Shown here: piece by piece, positions 24,895 through 33,025 of the stretch | How positions within the stretch are numbered: position 1 is the stretch's first letter | Layout of the letters: each line of letters opens with the position of its first letter | Source of the DNA: JANWXR01 sp964608265 | GTDB lineage: Bacteria > Chloroflexota > Anaerolineae > Anaerolineales > UBA6663 | Length of the DNA stretch: 64,000 nt | Assembly: GCA_964608265.1 (NCBI GenBank) | Contig: CAZSNP010000014.1 | Coordinates: 1-64,000, forward strand | Direction of reading: 5' to 3' | Program-made: the position numbers and the translations under genes | Notes under the pieces: model-generated | What the model was told of the DNA's origin: nothing | The model's input: only the letters and a program-made list of their open reading frames with translations | Databases searched by the model: none

Positions 24895-25581
24895 TCACTT
24901 GTTGTACAGGGAGCCTGCCTGCATCCGAAGAACACGATCACATACCCCTTCAATTTCATCCTGGTCGTGGCCGGTCAGGATAATGGTGACGCCCTGCCGG
25001 CGCAAATCTCTAAGGATGTCATACGTGTACTGGGAGCCATCCGGATCAAGCGAGCTGGTCGGTTCGTCCAGTAAGAGAAGCCTTGGATTCTCCATAATCG
25101 CCTGGGCTATCCCCAGTCTTTGGCGCATGCCGGTTGAGTAAGCCTTAACGGGACGATGATCGTTGGGATCCAGGCCGACGCGCTCGATGGCCTTCCGTAT
25201 GGTTTCCCTGGAAATGCGGTTGCGGATGGATGCCAGCAACTCCAAGTTTCGCAGACCCGAATACTCCAAAACGAATCCCGCCCCGTCAATCAACGCCCCA
25301 AGTTCTTGTGGAAACTCAGTGTCGCGCCCAATGCTCCTGCCGAAGACACGGACCATTCCCGTGTCCGGCAATACCAGGCCGCTGATCACGCGCAAGAGCA
25401 TGCTTTTCCCAGAGCCATTTGGGCCGTAGATGCCCACGGTTTCACCGGACGGTACCGTTAGATCAATGTTTTGAAGCACCTGGTGTCCGCGTAGCTTTTT
25501 GGACACGGCCTGCACTTCGACGGCAATGACCGCGGCGCGTGCCGGCTCAGGTCTACGGTCAAGATCACTCGTCGTCATCAT
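24895..25581 (-). CDS. ABC transporter ATP-binding protein (peptide/bacteriocin-export or immunity type)
   Basis: A 228-residue ATPase; the ATG at 25581 overlaps the preceding permease by 17 bases. Walker A is GPNGSGKS, the Q-loop region is GALIDGAGFVLEYSGLRNLELLA, the signature is YSTGMRQRLGIAQ and Walker B is LLLLDEPTSSLDP, with the switch His in TGHDQDE. The 'ID..GF...YSG..NL..LA' phrase is typical of ATPases paired with ABC-2 permeases in bacteriocin export and self-immunity operons. It is the last gene of the inserted, AT-richer block and would energise the neighbouring permeases. Confidence 0.88.
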   Translation of the reverse strand: MMTTSDLDRRPEPARAAVIAVEVQAVSKKLRGHQVLQNIDLTVPSGETVGIYGPNGSGKSMLLRVISGLVLPDTGMVRVFGRSIGRDTEFPQELGALIDGAGFVLEYSGLRNLELLASIRNRISRETIRKAIERVGLDPNDHRPVKAYSTGMRQRLGIAQAIMENPRLLLLDEPTSSLDPDGSQYTYDILRDLRRQGVTIILTGHDQDEIEGVCDRVLRMQAGSLYNK

Positions 25582-26176
25582 GTGATCCATGAAAGTCAAA
25601 GGCGCGCAACAGCCATAAGCCGGCCAACGCCAGACAAAGAGCAAAAACAGTGTTGTAAGCCAGCGATGCGCCAACGGTAAAGCCCGGCAGATGCGGTTCA
25701 AAGGGCCAGTGCCGGCTGAGCATTGACTGTGTCCCCGGCAACCATTGTTGCCAGCTCTGAACGCTGTTTCCCAGACCCGCCAGCCAGGCGATCAGCGCCA
25801 AGGTCAAGACACTCACCATCCCCCAAATCGTGCGATGGGTATAGACAGCGATGAGGGTCTGAGTGAGGCCTGCAACCACCAACGAGGATGCTGTCAGCGC
25901 GAATATATCGGCGATCAATTGTGTCAGCGTCATCTCAGACGCAGCCTGCCAAACGGCCTGCTCGGAAAAAAAAGAACTCAATTCGGGATGCCAGCGCAAT
26001 TGTGTAGCAGTTCCAGCCAGAGTCGCCGCGATCATCACACTCATATAGCCGAGGGCCGTGATAACGACAGTCGTCAAAACACCCCACCACCACATGCGGC
26101 GTGATCCGAGCCTCAGCAAGATCAAATAATCGCGTTCGCCGACCTGACCATTTGCGAGATCACCGATCAACAACAA
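25565..26176 (-). CDS. ABC-2-like permease, 3' part after a homopolymer frameshift
   Basis: This frame supplies about 200 residues with four to five membrane helices (for example WWWGVLTTVVITALGYMSVMIAATLAG and TIWGMVSVLTLALIAWLAGLG) and an acidic tail ending HDDDE. It has no credible start of its own: its first residues LLIGDLANGQVGERDYLILLRLGSR continue the reading of the 26167-26457 frame if one base is added to the nine-base A run at 26175-26183. The Asp-Tyr-Leu-Ile-Leu-Leu-Arg phrase matches QGFARYVLLR in the first permease of this block. Together the halves would make a permease of about 300 residues, like its two neighbours. Confidence 0.65.
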   Translation of the reverse strand: MLLIGDLANGQVGERDYLILLRLGSRRMWWWGVLTTVVITALGYMSVMIAATLAGTATQLRWHPELSSFFSEQAVWQAASEMTLTQLIADIFALTASSLVVAGLTQTLIAVYTHRTIWGMVSVLTLALIAWLAGLGNSVQSWQQWLPGTQSMLSRHWPFEPHLPGFTVGASLAYNTVFALCLALAGLWLLRAFDFHGSHDDDE

Positions 26177-26457
26177 AAAAAAACCATGTTGAGAAGCCAG
26201 GCCAACAGCGGAATGAGGCTGCTGTTACCCAACGATGGTCCAGAGAAAGCCAGGAAGAGACCATCCCCAATATGGGGAAGTGGTACCGTAGCTGCTAAAC
26301 TCAGCGCTGCGGCTTGCTCACCGTTCAGGAGACCGAAAAGGAAGTGAAAGATCGCGGCAAGCAAGAGCCACCCAAGCCGCTGACGCACAAAGGCCAGGTG
26401 CCATGTCAGCAGGTGGAGCAGTAAACGCCAGGATCGCGTGCTCAGCATTGATGACAT
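26167..26457 (-). CDS. ABC-2-like permease, 5' part before a homopolymer frameshift
   Basis: Starting MSSMLSTRSWRLLLHLLTWH at the ATG at 26457, this 96-residue frame holds a basic N-terminus and two hydrophobic stretches (LGWLLLAAIFHFLFGLL and SLIPLLAWLLNMVFF). It ends in CC-stop directly after a run of nine A (T on the coding strand). Adding one base continues into LLLIGDLANG of the downstream frame. The break may be transcriptional slippage, a true mutation or a sequencing error. It lies between the second permease and the ATPase gene. Confidence 0.6.
   Translation of the reverse strand: MSSMLSTRSWRLLLHLLTWHLAFVRQRLGWLLLAAIFHFLFGLLNGEQAAALSLAATVPLPHIGDGLFLAFSGPSLGNSSLIPLLAWLLNMVFFCC
26175..26183. 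other. A9 homopolymer at the permease frameshift
   Basis: Nine consecutive A on the plus strand (T9 on the coding strand) sit exactly where the two permease frames meet. Confidence 0.85.
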
Positions 26458-26484
26458 GCAAACGCTTTGGTCGCCGCTAGCTCC

Positions 26485-27339
26485 TCAGCCGGAATTTTTG
26501 GCGACGATATCGAGGTTCCGGCAAACAACCCATAGGGCCGTCAAACCGGCGGTACTCCATACCAGCCAATAAAGCAGCGCTTGAATGACCATATCGGTCA
26601 GCGAGTCCGTCGTCGGCTTATTTCCCCATAGGAACATTCTTTGGTGAAACCATAGTTCATCCAGAAATGGCAATCGGATGTCGGCCAGCGTGATGATCAA
26701 AGCGCTGTAGTTGAGAGCCAGGCCCGCTATAAAACCGTAGGTGGCATTCTGGGTGGCCAGTGTCACCGTGGCAACTGCGATACTGATTCCAATCCAGGCA
26801 CAGCCCAGCAGGATCAGCATGAGCACGGCGGTAGACAACGGCGAAAGTCTCAGAAGCGCGTCGGCTGGTAGCCCATGCTGGTTGAGGATTGCTGCTGCTG
26901 CAGAGCTCCAGGTCAGGGTCCAGGGCGCAAGAAGAGCAGCCACCCCAACGATGATAACAACGAGCAGAGCGATATAGGCGACCACTGCGGTGATGGCGCA
27001 AATGGACTGAAGCTGAAACCACAGCCAGCGAGAACCTGTTCTTAAGAGAACAAGCTGGCCTGATTCTCCAAACAGCGTAATACTGCTGACCAAATAGATC
27101 AACAGATTGATCAAGCCATGATGGACCCACAACCTGCCGTTTAGCACCTCCACCACGATGTCCCAGGCATTGGCGGTTACGCTCAATTGACGCGCCGATG
27201 TCAAGGCGCCATAGGCCACATAGGATGTCAGCAGAGGCAGGAAAAGGATCGGCGCTAACCAGCGATTGTTGAAGATACGCGCCGGAAGGCAGTATTGCGT
27301 CAGGGCGGTCCAGATTGGCGTCGGTGGCTGCGGTTTCAT
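26485..27339 (-). CDS. ABC-2-like permease (second of three)
   Basis: A 284-residue protein from the ATG at 27339 (MKPQPPTPIW), 19 bases after the previous stop. About six membrane helices can be seen, including WLAPILFLPLLTSYVAYGAL, INLLIYLVSSITLFG, IALLVVIIVGVAALLAP and AVLMLILLGCAWIGISIAVATV. GESGQLVLLRTGSRWLW occupies the place of the cytoplasmic 'E.G....LLR.GSR' motif shared with the other two permeases here. No solute-binding protein accompanies it, so export or membrane-protection is more likely than import. Confidence 0.7.
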   Translation of the reverse strand: MKPQPPTPIWTALTQYCLPARIFNNRWLAPILFLPLLTSYVAYGALTSARQLSVTANAWDIVVEVLNGRLWVHHGLINLLIYLVSSITLFGESGQLVLLRTGSRWLWFQLQSICAITAVVAYIALLVVIIVGVAALLAPWTLTWSSAAAAILNQHGLPADALLRLSPLSTAVLMLILLGCAWIGISIAVATVTLATQNATYGFIAGLALNYSALIITLADIRLPFLDELWFHQRMFLWGNKPTTDSLTDMVIQALLYWLVWSTAGLTALWVVCRNLDIVAKNSG

Positions 27340-27358
27340 GGAATAGATGGCTTTTGGT

Positions 27359-28201
27359 TCAATACAAGTGCTGGTCGTTGTATTTTCGGATAAGTCCAAA
27401 AACACTGATAAGGCTGAGAATGAATAGGACGATCAATGGCGTGAAGATAGTCGCAGCGGTTGACGAAGATATGGAATCTGGCGCCAAGACATATGCCGGC
27501 CACCACTCCGGCGCACCAACAAAGTTAGCGATGAATCCGAATGCCCAGGAGAAGACTATTGGAAATGCCAGGACAATATAGCGATTGCGGGCGAGGGGCG
27601 AGATCGCCATCCCCAGCGTGGCGTGGGTAACACCAAAGAGAAAGCCGAGCATGAGGCGGGCGAAAATGTACCCATCAGGGTGTGGGATGTAAATCCCGCT
27701 CAGAAAGCCCACGACATTCGTCCAGTTCCCCGTGTAAGGGTAAGTGGGAGGTGGAAAGGCGCGTGGATAGACGCTCGAGGTGTAGCCGAAAAACAAGCCC
27801 ATGGGTAAGGCCACCGCGAGCCCGCCAATCAATCCATTGACGATTAGCTTGCCTGCGAGGTAGTGTCCATGTGTCATGCGTAGCAGAACATAGCGTGCAA
27901 AGCCCTGTTCTCGATCCCTCAGATAAGAGTCGGCGTAGGGGATAACCGCCGCCAAGGGTGCGAGCAACACGAAGGCGCCGATAGATACACGCCACGCGTC
28001 ATAGGCATTGAAGTAAAAGGGATGGAAATCCGGTGTGGGCGGCGTTGGGTCCAGAGGATAAAGGGTGCTCAAGCCCAAAAACAATAGGGCCACGCTCACC
28101 ATGAGAGACGCGGCAAACCGCCAGCTCAAAAGTGCCTGGATGAATTCTTGGTAGGGGAACATCAGGAATGAGGCGGACAGTCGAGGAACAAAAACAGGCA
28201 T
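27359..28201 (-). CDS. ABC-2-like permease (first of three)
   Basis: About 280 residues from an ATG at 28201; ATGs at 28240 and 28162 are alternatives and none has a good Shine-Dalgarno sequence. Six hydrophobic helices and the loop YADSYLRDREQGFARYVLLRMTHGHYLAGKLIVNG, which is the ABC-2 pattern in which a cytoplasmic 'D.e.G...Y.l.R.....Y...K' motif meets the ATPase. It is the first transporter gene after the secreted small protein and is separated from it by about 100 bases. Confidence 0.75.
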   Translation of the reverse strand: MPVFVPRLSASFLMFPYQEFIQALLSWRFAASLMVSVALLFLGLSTLYPLDPTPPTPDFHPFYFNAYDAWRVSIGAFVLLAPLAAVIPYADSYLRDREQGFARYVLLRMTHGHYLAGKLIVNGLIGGLAVALPMGLFFGYTSSVYPRAFPPPTYPYTGNWTNVVGFLSGIYIPHPDGYIFARLMLGFLFGVTHATLGMAISPLARNRYIVLAFPIVFSWAFGFIANFVGAPEWWPAYVLAPDSISSSTAATIFTPLIVLFILSLISVFGLIRKYNDQHLY

Positions 28202-28298
28202 CCGTGAAGCTGAGGGGATGGAGTGAGACAAGCATACCATCAGCTTCAATGTCTGCCTATCCGGGTCGAGTTTGCCCGGGGATGAGCTTACCCTGCCT

Positions 28299-28688
28299 CT
28301 AATTCGAGTTGAAGGTTCCCCTCACCTGCACATTAACTGGCTCAAAATAGCCTGTTTGGATCTTGAGATAGATGAGCGTTCCAATTGGTTGGGCCGGGCT
28401 CATGGGTGCGTTGATGACGCTGCCCGTGGTTCCAGGATTCCAGGCGCCTACAGCTATGGCGTTTCCCTTTTCTGGTCGAAAGAACACCGTTTTACCGGCA
28501 CCAACTGTGATGTTTGTCACCTCCCACTGTTGCGTATTCGTGTTTTTCGTTGTGACATTCGTGTTTGCAGTTCCGCCGAATTTTGGCACTATCACGTCGA
28601 AGGTTGTCGTGCCGGCAAATGCCTGGGATGCAACAAGCGCCATCGCCAATGCCAACAATAGGCCAATGCTCAGTTGTCTTTTCAGCAT
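28299..28688 (-). CDS. Small secreted protein of the transporter island
   Basis: A 129-residue precursor with a textbook signal peptide (MLKRQLSIGLLLALAMALVASQAFA, cleavage after AFA) and a mature part of about 104 residues, beta-rich, Thr/Asn/Val-rich and free of Cys (TTTFDVIVPKFGGTANTN at its start). The Shine-Dalgarno GGAGGTG lies six bases upstream of the ATG, the strongest in this part of the window, suggesting high expression. It heads the minus-strand block with the three permeases and ATPase. A secreted peptide toxin or a transporter-associated extracellular partner are both possible; the overall shape recalls small secreted proteins beside Firmicutes ABC operons, but no family is firmly recognised. 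Confidence 0.75.
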   Translation of the reverse strand: MLKRQLSIGLLLALAMALVASQAFAGTTTFDVIVPKFGGTANTNVTTKNTNTQQWEVTNITVGAGKTVFFRPEKGNAIAVGAWNPGTTGSVINAPMSPAQPIGTLIYLKIQTGYFEPVNVQVRGTFNSN

Positions 28689-28877
28689 AGTGCACCTCCA
28701 TATCAGAGAAAACGATCTCACTCAAAACAAGCCTAGCATGCATATCCTGGCAAGGCAACCGGAAATCGTCCTGGCCTCCATCTCGGCATTTTTTTTGAGA
28801 GGCGCCGGGAATCTCCCGGGCCTGGCAGTTTGTGAATGTTTACGAAAAGGTAATTTCCTTTCAGCCCGGCAAGCGCG

Positions 28878-28883
28878 CCGGCA
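28878..28883. repeat. CCGGCA, right boundary of the 4.04-kb insertion
   Basis: Second copy of the hexamer at 24839-24844. The DUF11 reading frame resumes here in the same codon phase. Confidence 0.55.
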
Positions 28884-31333
28884 GCGGCGGCGTGAACGAT
28901 CACCTCGCCACCGACCCGGCCTCGGTAACTGTGCCCATCCCATCCATCGCCAAGGCGCTGGTGAGCACGAGCGCCGCGCACTCAGCGGGCAGCAATGTCG
29001 TTATCGGCGAAGTCATCAGCTACGCGCTGACGATTACGCTGCCCGAAGGCACAACGCCGACGCTGGTGGTGACGGATGCGGTGCCGGGCGGATTGGCGTA
29101 CGTGAGCGGGAGCGGCGTCCTCGACCTGACCGGCTTCGGCGGGACGGTGGGCGCGGGGGAACCCGCAGCGGCTTCGGCGGGCGGCAGCGGCGATGATGTG
29201 ACCTTCACCTTCGCCAGCCCCATCACCGTGGCCGGCGACAACAACGCCGGCAACAACGCCTTCACGTTACGGCTTGCGCTGCGTGTGCTCAACGGGGCGG
29301 GCAATCAAAACGCCACCGTGCTGCCCAACTCGGCGACGCTGCGCGCCGGCGGCGGCCCGACTCAAAACTCGAACACCGTCAACGTCACCGTGCGCGAACC
29401 CGTGCTCACCGTGAGCAAGGCGGTGGATGACTCGACCCCCGCGCCCGGGCAGGTGCTGACGTACACGCTCACCCTCACCCACACCGGGGCCAGCACGGCG
29501 GATGCCCTCGACGTGACCCTGACCGATACCCTGCCGAGCGGGCTGACGCTCGTCGGCGGCTCCGCCAGCATCGCGCCGAGCGGCGCCGTCACCGAATCCG
29601 CCGGCTCGCTCACGGCCAGCGTGCCGAGCCTCGCGCTCGGCAACGGAGTCACGATCACCTATCGCGCCCTCGTCTCGGGCGCCCTCAGCTTCGGCAGCGC
29701 CCTCACCAACACCGTCAACGTGCAATGGACCTCGCTGCCCGGCGGCGACCCGGAGGAGCGCACCGGGGGCGGCGGCGTGAATGACTACAACACCAACACG
29801 AGCCGCGCGGTCACCGTCACCGGCGTGGATCTGCGGCTCGATAAGTCCGACAACGGAATCACCACCGCGCCCGGCGGCCTCATCACCTATACGCTCACGG
29901 TGACGAACACCGGCTCGATCACGGCCACCGGCGTGCTCATCACCGATACCGTGCCCGCGAATACGAGCTTCACGTCGGCGAGCAACGGCGGCACGGAGAG
30001 CGGCGGCGTGGTGAACTGGCCGGCGCTCACGCTCGCCCCGGGCGCGAGCGTTACGCGCACGCTCAGCGTGCGGGTGGCGAACCCGCTGGCCGCCGGTGTG
30101 ACCGTCATCACCAACACCGCCTCGGTGGGCGATGACGGCGCGGGCGGCCCCGACCCGACGCCGGTTAATAACGGCGATAACGAGACCACGCCCGTGACCG
30201 GCACGGTGGATTTGCAGTTGAGCAAGGATGACGGGCAGACGGTCGTCACGCCCGGCCAGACTCTGACGTACACGCTCACCATCACCAACGTCGGGGACGC
30301 CGGCGCGAGCGGTGTGGTCGTCACCGACACGCTGCCCGCAAACGTGACGTTCGTGGCCGCCAGCGACGCTGGGACGGCGCTCGCTGGCACCGTCACGTGG
30401 CCGGCCTTCACCCTCAGCGGCGGCGGCGCGAGCACGACCCGCACCGTCACCGTGCAGGTGAACAACCCGCTGCCCGCCGGGGTCACCGCCATCACCAACA
30501 CGGCCACCGTCACGGATGATGGCACGCACGGCGCGGACTCGACCCCCGGCGATAACGGCGACTCGGATACCGACACGCTGTCGGTGAACATTGACCTGCG
30601 GCTGACCAAGCGCGCGGGCGCGGCCGGCGTCGCGCCGGGCGAGGTGCTGACCTACACGCTGACGTACACCAACGTCGGCAACACGACTGCGCTCGGCGTC
30701 ATCATCACCGAGACCGTGCCGGCCAACACCACCTTCAACGCGGCGGGCAGCGCGCCGGATGTGTGGAGCTGCGCGGATGGGAGCGGCGCGGGCACGACCT
30801 GCACGCTGAGCGTGGGGGCGCTGGCGGGCGGCAATGCCGGCGGCTCGGCCCGCTTCGCCGTGCGCGTCGATCCGGCCGTCCCGCAGAGCGTGACCGCCAT
30901 CACCAACACCGCCGTCATCGCCGATGATGGCACAAGCGGCAGCGACCCGACGCCGGCGGATAACGACGACGATGCGAGCACACCCCTCGTCCCGCCGACG
31001 GCGGTGACGCTGCTGTACTTCCGCATCGGCAGTGTGGCGAACGGCGAGGTCGCGCTCGAATGGGCGACCGCCGCCGAGGTGGACAACTTCGGCTTCAAGC
31101 TCTATCGCGCGGCGAGCAACGACTTCGGCGCGGCGGGGGAGATCGCCTTTGCGCCGGCGCAGGGCAACAACTCAAGCTACGCGTACACCGACTCGCCGGG
31201 CAGCGGCACGTGGTGGTACTGGCTGGCCGATGTGGATACGAACGGGAACGAGACCGTGCACGGCCCGGTGACCACGGCCATCGGCGCCGGCGAGTCGAGC
31301 GTCCGTATCTATCTGCCGCTGGTGCAACGCTGA
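28878..31333 (+). pseudogene. Giant DUF11-repeat secreted protein, 3' part (detached)
   Basis: About 818 residues continuing the DUF11 array of 20884-24870: GSGGVNDHLATDPASVTV picks up the linker broken at GERNGSG, and repeats such as GGLITYTLTVTNTGSITATGVLITDTVP follow four to five times. The C-terminus has a fibronectin-like block (VALEWATAAEVDNFGFKLYRA) and ends VRIYLPLVQR, a tail common on exported Chloroflexota proteins. The frame is open a little upstream (to 28832), but that part is island DNA and no start codon with a ribosome site exists, so this half is probably silent. Confidence 0.82.
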
Positions 31334-31356
31334 GCGAAAGGGAAGCCGGAAGTAGA

Positions 31357-31393
31357 AAAACACCGGGCGCGGAGCGGGAAGCTCCGCGCCCGG
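31357..31393 (-). terminator. Terminator of the subtilase gene
   Basis: A perfect 13-bp stem (CCGGGCGCGGAGC, 31363-31375, against 31381-31393) with a five-base loop. On the minus strand it is followed by TGTTTTTC, so it ends the subtilase transcript; it may also stop the DUF11 message from the other side. Confidence 0.8.
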
Positions 31394-31420
31394 GCCAATG
31401 ACTGGGCGTGTTCCCACACC

Positions 31421-33016
31421 TCAGGGCTGCGACACAATTATTCGGTGACCAGTTGGGTCGGGTGGTGGTGTGATGGCTTGCAAAGCCAGCGTGGCCTTCA
31501 CATGGTCAACGGCTCTGCCGCTGAAGCCCTGACTCAACGCGGCGGCGGCCATGCCGCTCAGCACTGCTGCGGCAAAGGAACTTCCCGACCACCACGCCCA
31601 GCCGGTTGTGTTGGGGTCATACGTCCAGGCTGCGCTCGAGGTGCGGGCCACGGGAAGATCGCCGATATAGACACCCAGCAGACCGTGGCCGTGTCCTTTC
31701 TCACCTCCGAGAGTCCAAAACCCCTCATCAGGTTGTAAATCCGGGAGGTTAGAGTAGCTCGCCGGATTGCCCGATCGGTCGAGTGCTCCGACCCCAAGGA
31801 CATCACACATCGCTGCCGGGTAGCGAGCGGCTGGCCGCTGGGGAGGCAATTTCGCCGACGGATCATCGCAGTCGAGTTGGTAGTCATTTCCAGCGGCAGC
31901 CACGACGCATATTTTTGACGAACTACCCAGGAGACTGTTGATGTACTGTTGTTGGGCTTGAAATTCGCTCTGGGTTCTCTCGTCGTGGCCTTCCACAAAA
32001 GTGAAACTGCAATTGACGACCCAGGCATCATCCGGCGACGCTGCCGCCAGTTGCTGTATCTTCCCGATCCCCCTGGCCAGAGAAACCACGCTGCCGACGC
32101 CGTACTCCCCCATGACCTCGATGAGGTGAAGGCGCGCCGTGGGGATCATCTCGTGAATCAGGCCGGCGATGAATAGCCCGTGGTCGGCCATCTTGTATTC
32201 CTGGCATTTAGTTGGGTAATACCCCATCCCGATCAAGTCGTCATAGGTGGCCGGATGGAATTGAATGGGTCTGGCGGGGCGGTTCGGGAGATTGGGCCGT
32301 AACAAGCTCAGTATCAAGGGATGGCCGCTGCCCGCCGAACGTCTTTCCCGGATCTCTTCCCGCACGTACTGTGCGGCCATCGCGTGCCAGCATGGCAGCG
32401 TGTCAAGAATAGCGACTTGGACCTTCTGTTTTTCTGAGCATTCAACTTTCGACTTAACTCTGGATGCCCCCGCCGACACATTGCTGGCCCGAACGGGAGG
32501 CCCGCCCGGCCCACCGGTGGGGCTGCCGCCCAGGTTGGCGCAACTGATCAGCCGGTTCAGCATTGCGCCAGCGATTCCTATGCCATCCTTATCGCCATCC
32601 TTATCTTCATCTCCCAGGGCATTGATCCTGCGAACCAGATCGGTCAAGTCCGCGTCGCTTTCATCAGTCTGTACTAATGGAAACGACCAATACCCGCCTG
32701 TGTCGGGCCTCTGAATGGTGGCGATCGGCTCGGCGATCCCCCACTCTTTTTCTATTCCCAGTTGCTTGCGCAGGTTGGCCAGCCTGGACGCGACCTCATC
32801 AGGTGTAAGCGTGCCCTCCTGATGTGACAGTTGCAGCACAAACTCAAAGGGCATGAATGAGCGTCGCTCCAGGCTCGGGGGCGTTGGGCCGATGTAGGTC
32901 CGGCCCGAGCCTTGATCCCGGCCTCGCTTCCAGAGCAGCCAGGCCAACGCCAGCCCAAGCAGGCCGCCCAGGATGACGGCAACGACAATCTCAGATCCCA
33001 TCTGATCGAATTCCAT
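31421..33016 (-). CDS. Membrane-anchored S8 (subtilisin-like) serine protease
   Basis: A 531-residue protein with a membrane helix at residues 9-29, an alpha/beta region (55-150, containing an acidic GDEDKDGDKDG stretch) and a subtilase domain from about 198. The triad is D205 (VAILDT), H279 (DHGLFIAG) and S480 (SGSSFAAAV; the usual Thr of GTS is Ser), with oxyanion N377 in VVAAAGND. The helix is N-terminal without a cleavable signal, and a long linker follows. AAGGAGG lies four bases from the ATG, nine bases after the CHAT stop, so the two proteases are translated together. Confidence 0.88.
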   Translation of the reverse strand: MEFDQMGSEIVVAVILGGLLGLALAWLLWKRGRDQGSGRTYIGPTPPSLERRSFMPFEFVLQLSHQEGTLTPDEVASRLANLRKQLGIEKEWGIAEPIATIQRPDTGGYWSFPLVQTDESDADLTDLVRRINALGDEDKDGDKDGIGIAGAMLNRLISCANLGGSPTGGPGGPPVRASNVSAGASRVKSKVECSEKQKVQVAILDTLPCWHAMAAQYVREEIRERRSAGSGHPLILSLLRPNLPNRPARPIQFHPATYDDLIGMGYYPTKCQEYKMADHGLFIAGLIHEMIPTARLHLIEVMGEYGVGSVVSLARGIGKIQQLAAASPDDAWVVNCSFTFVEGHDERTQSEFQAQQQYINSLLGSSSKICVVAAAGNDYQLDCDDPSAKLPPQRPAARYPAAMCDVLGVGALDRSGNPASYSNLPDLQPDEGFWTLGGEKGHGHGLLGVYIGDLPVARTSSAAWTYDPNTTGWAWWSGSSFAAAVLSGMAAAALSQGFSGRAVDHVKATLALQAITPPPDPTGHRIIVSQP

Positions 33017-33025
33017 GTGGCCTCC

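Noticed and set aside
24839..28883. Island considered as an insertion sequence
   Set aside because: No transposase, integrase or terminal inverted repeat is visible at either end.
28372..29196. 274-codon plus-strand frame spanning the right island edge
   Set aside because: It runs antisense to the secreted small protein and out of frame with DUF11.
20884..31333. DUF11 array considered as a DNA tandem repeat or CRISPR-like array
   Set aside because: Similarity is at protein-motif level; units vary in length and DNA sequence and there are no constant direct repeats with spacers.
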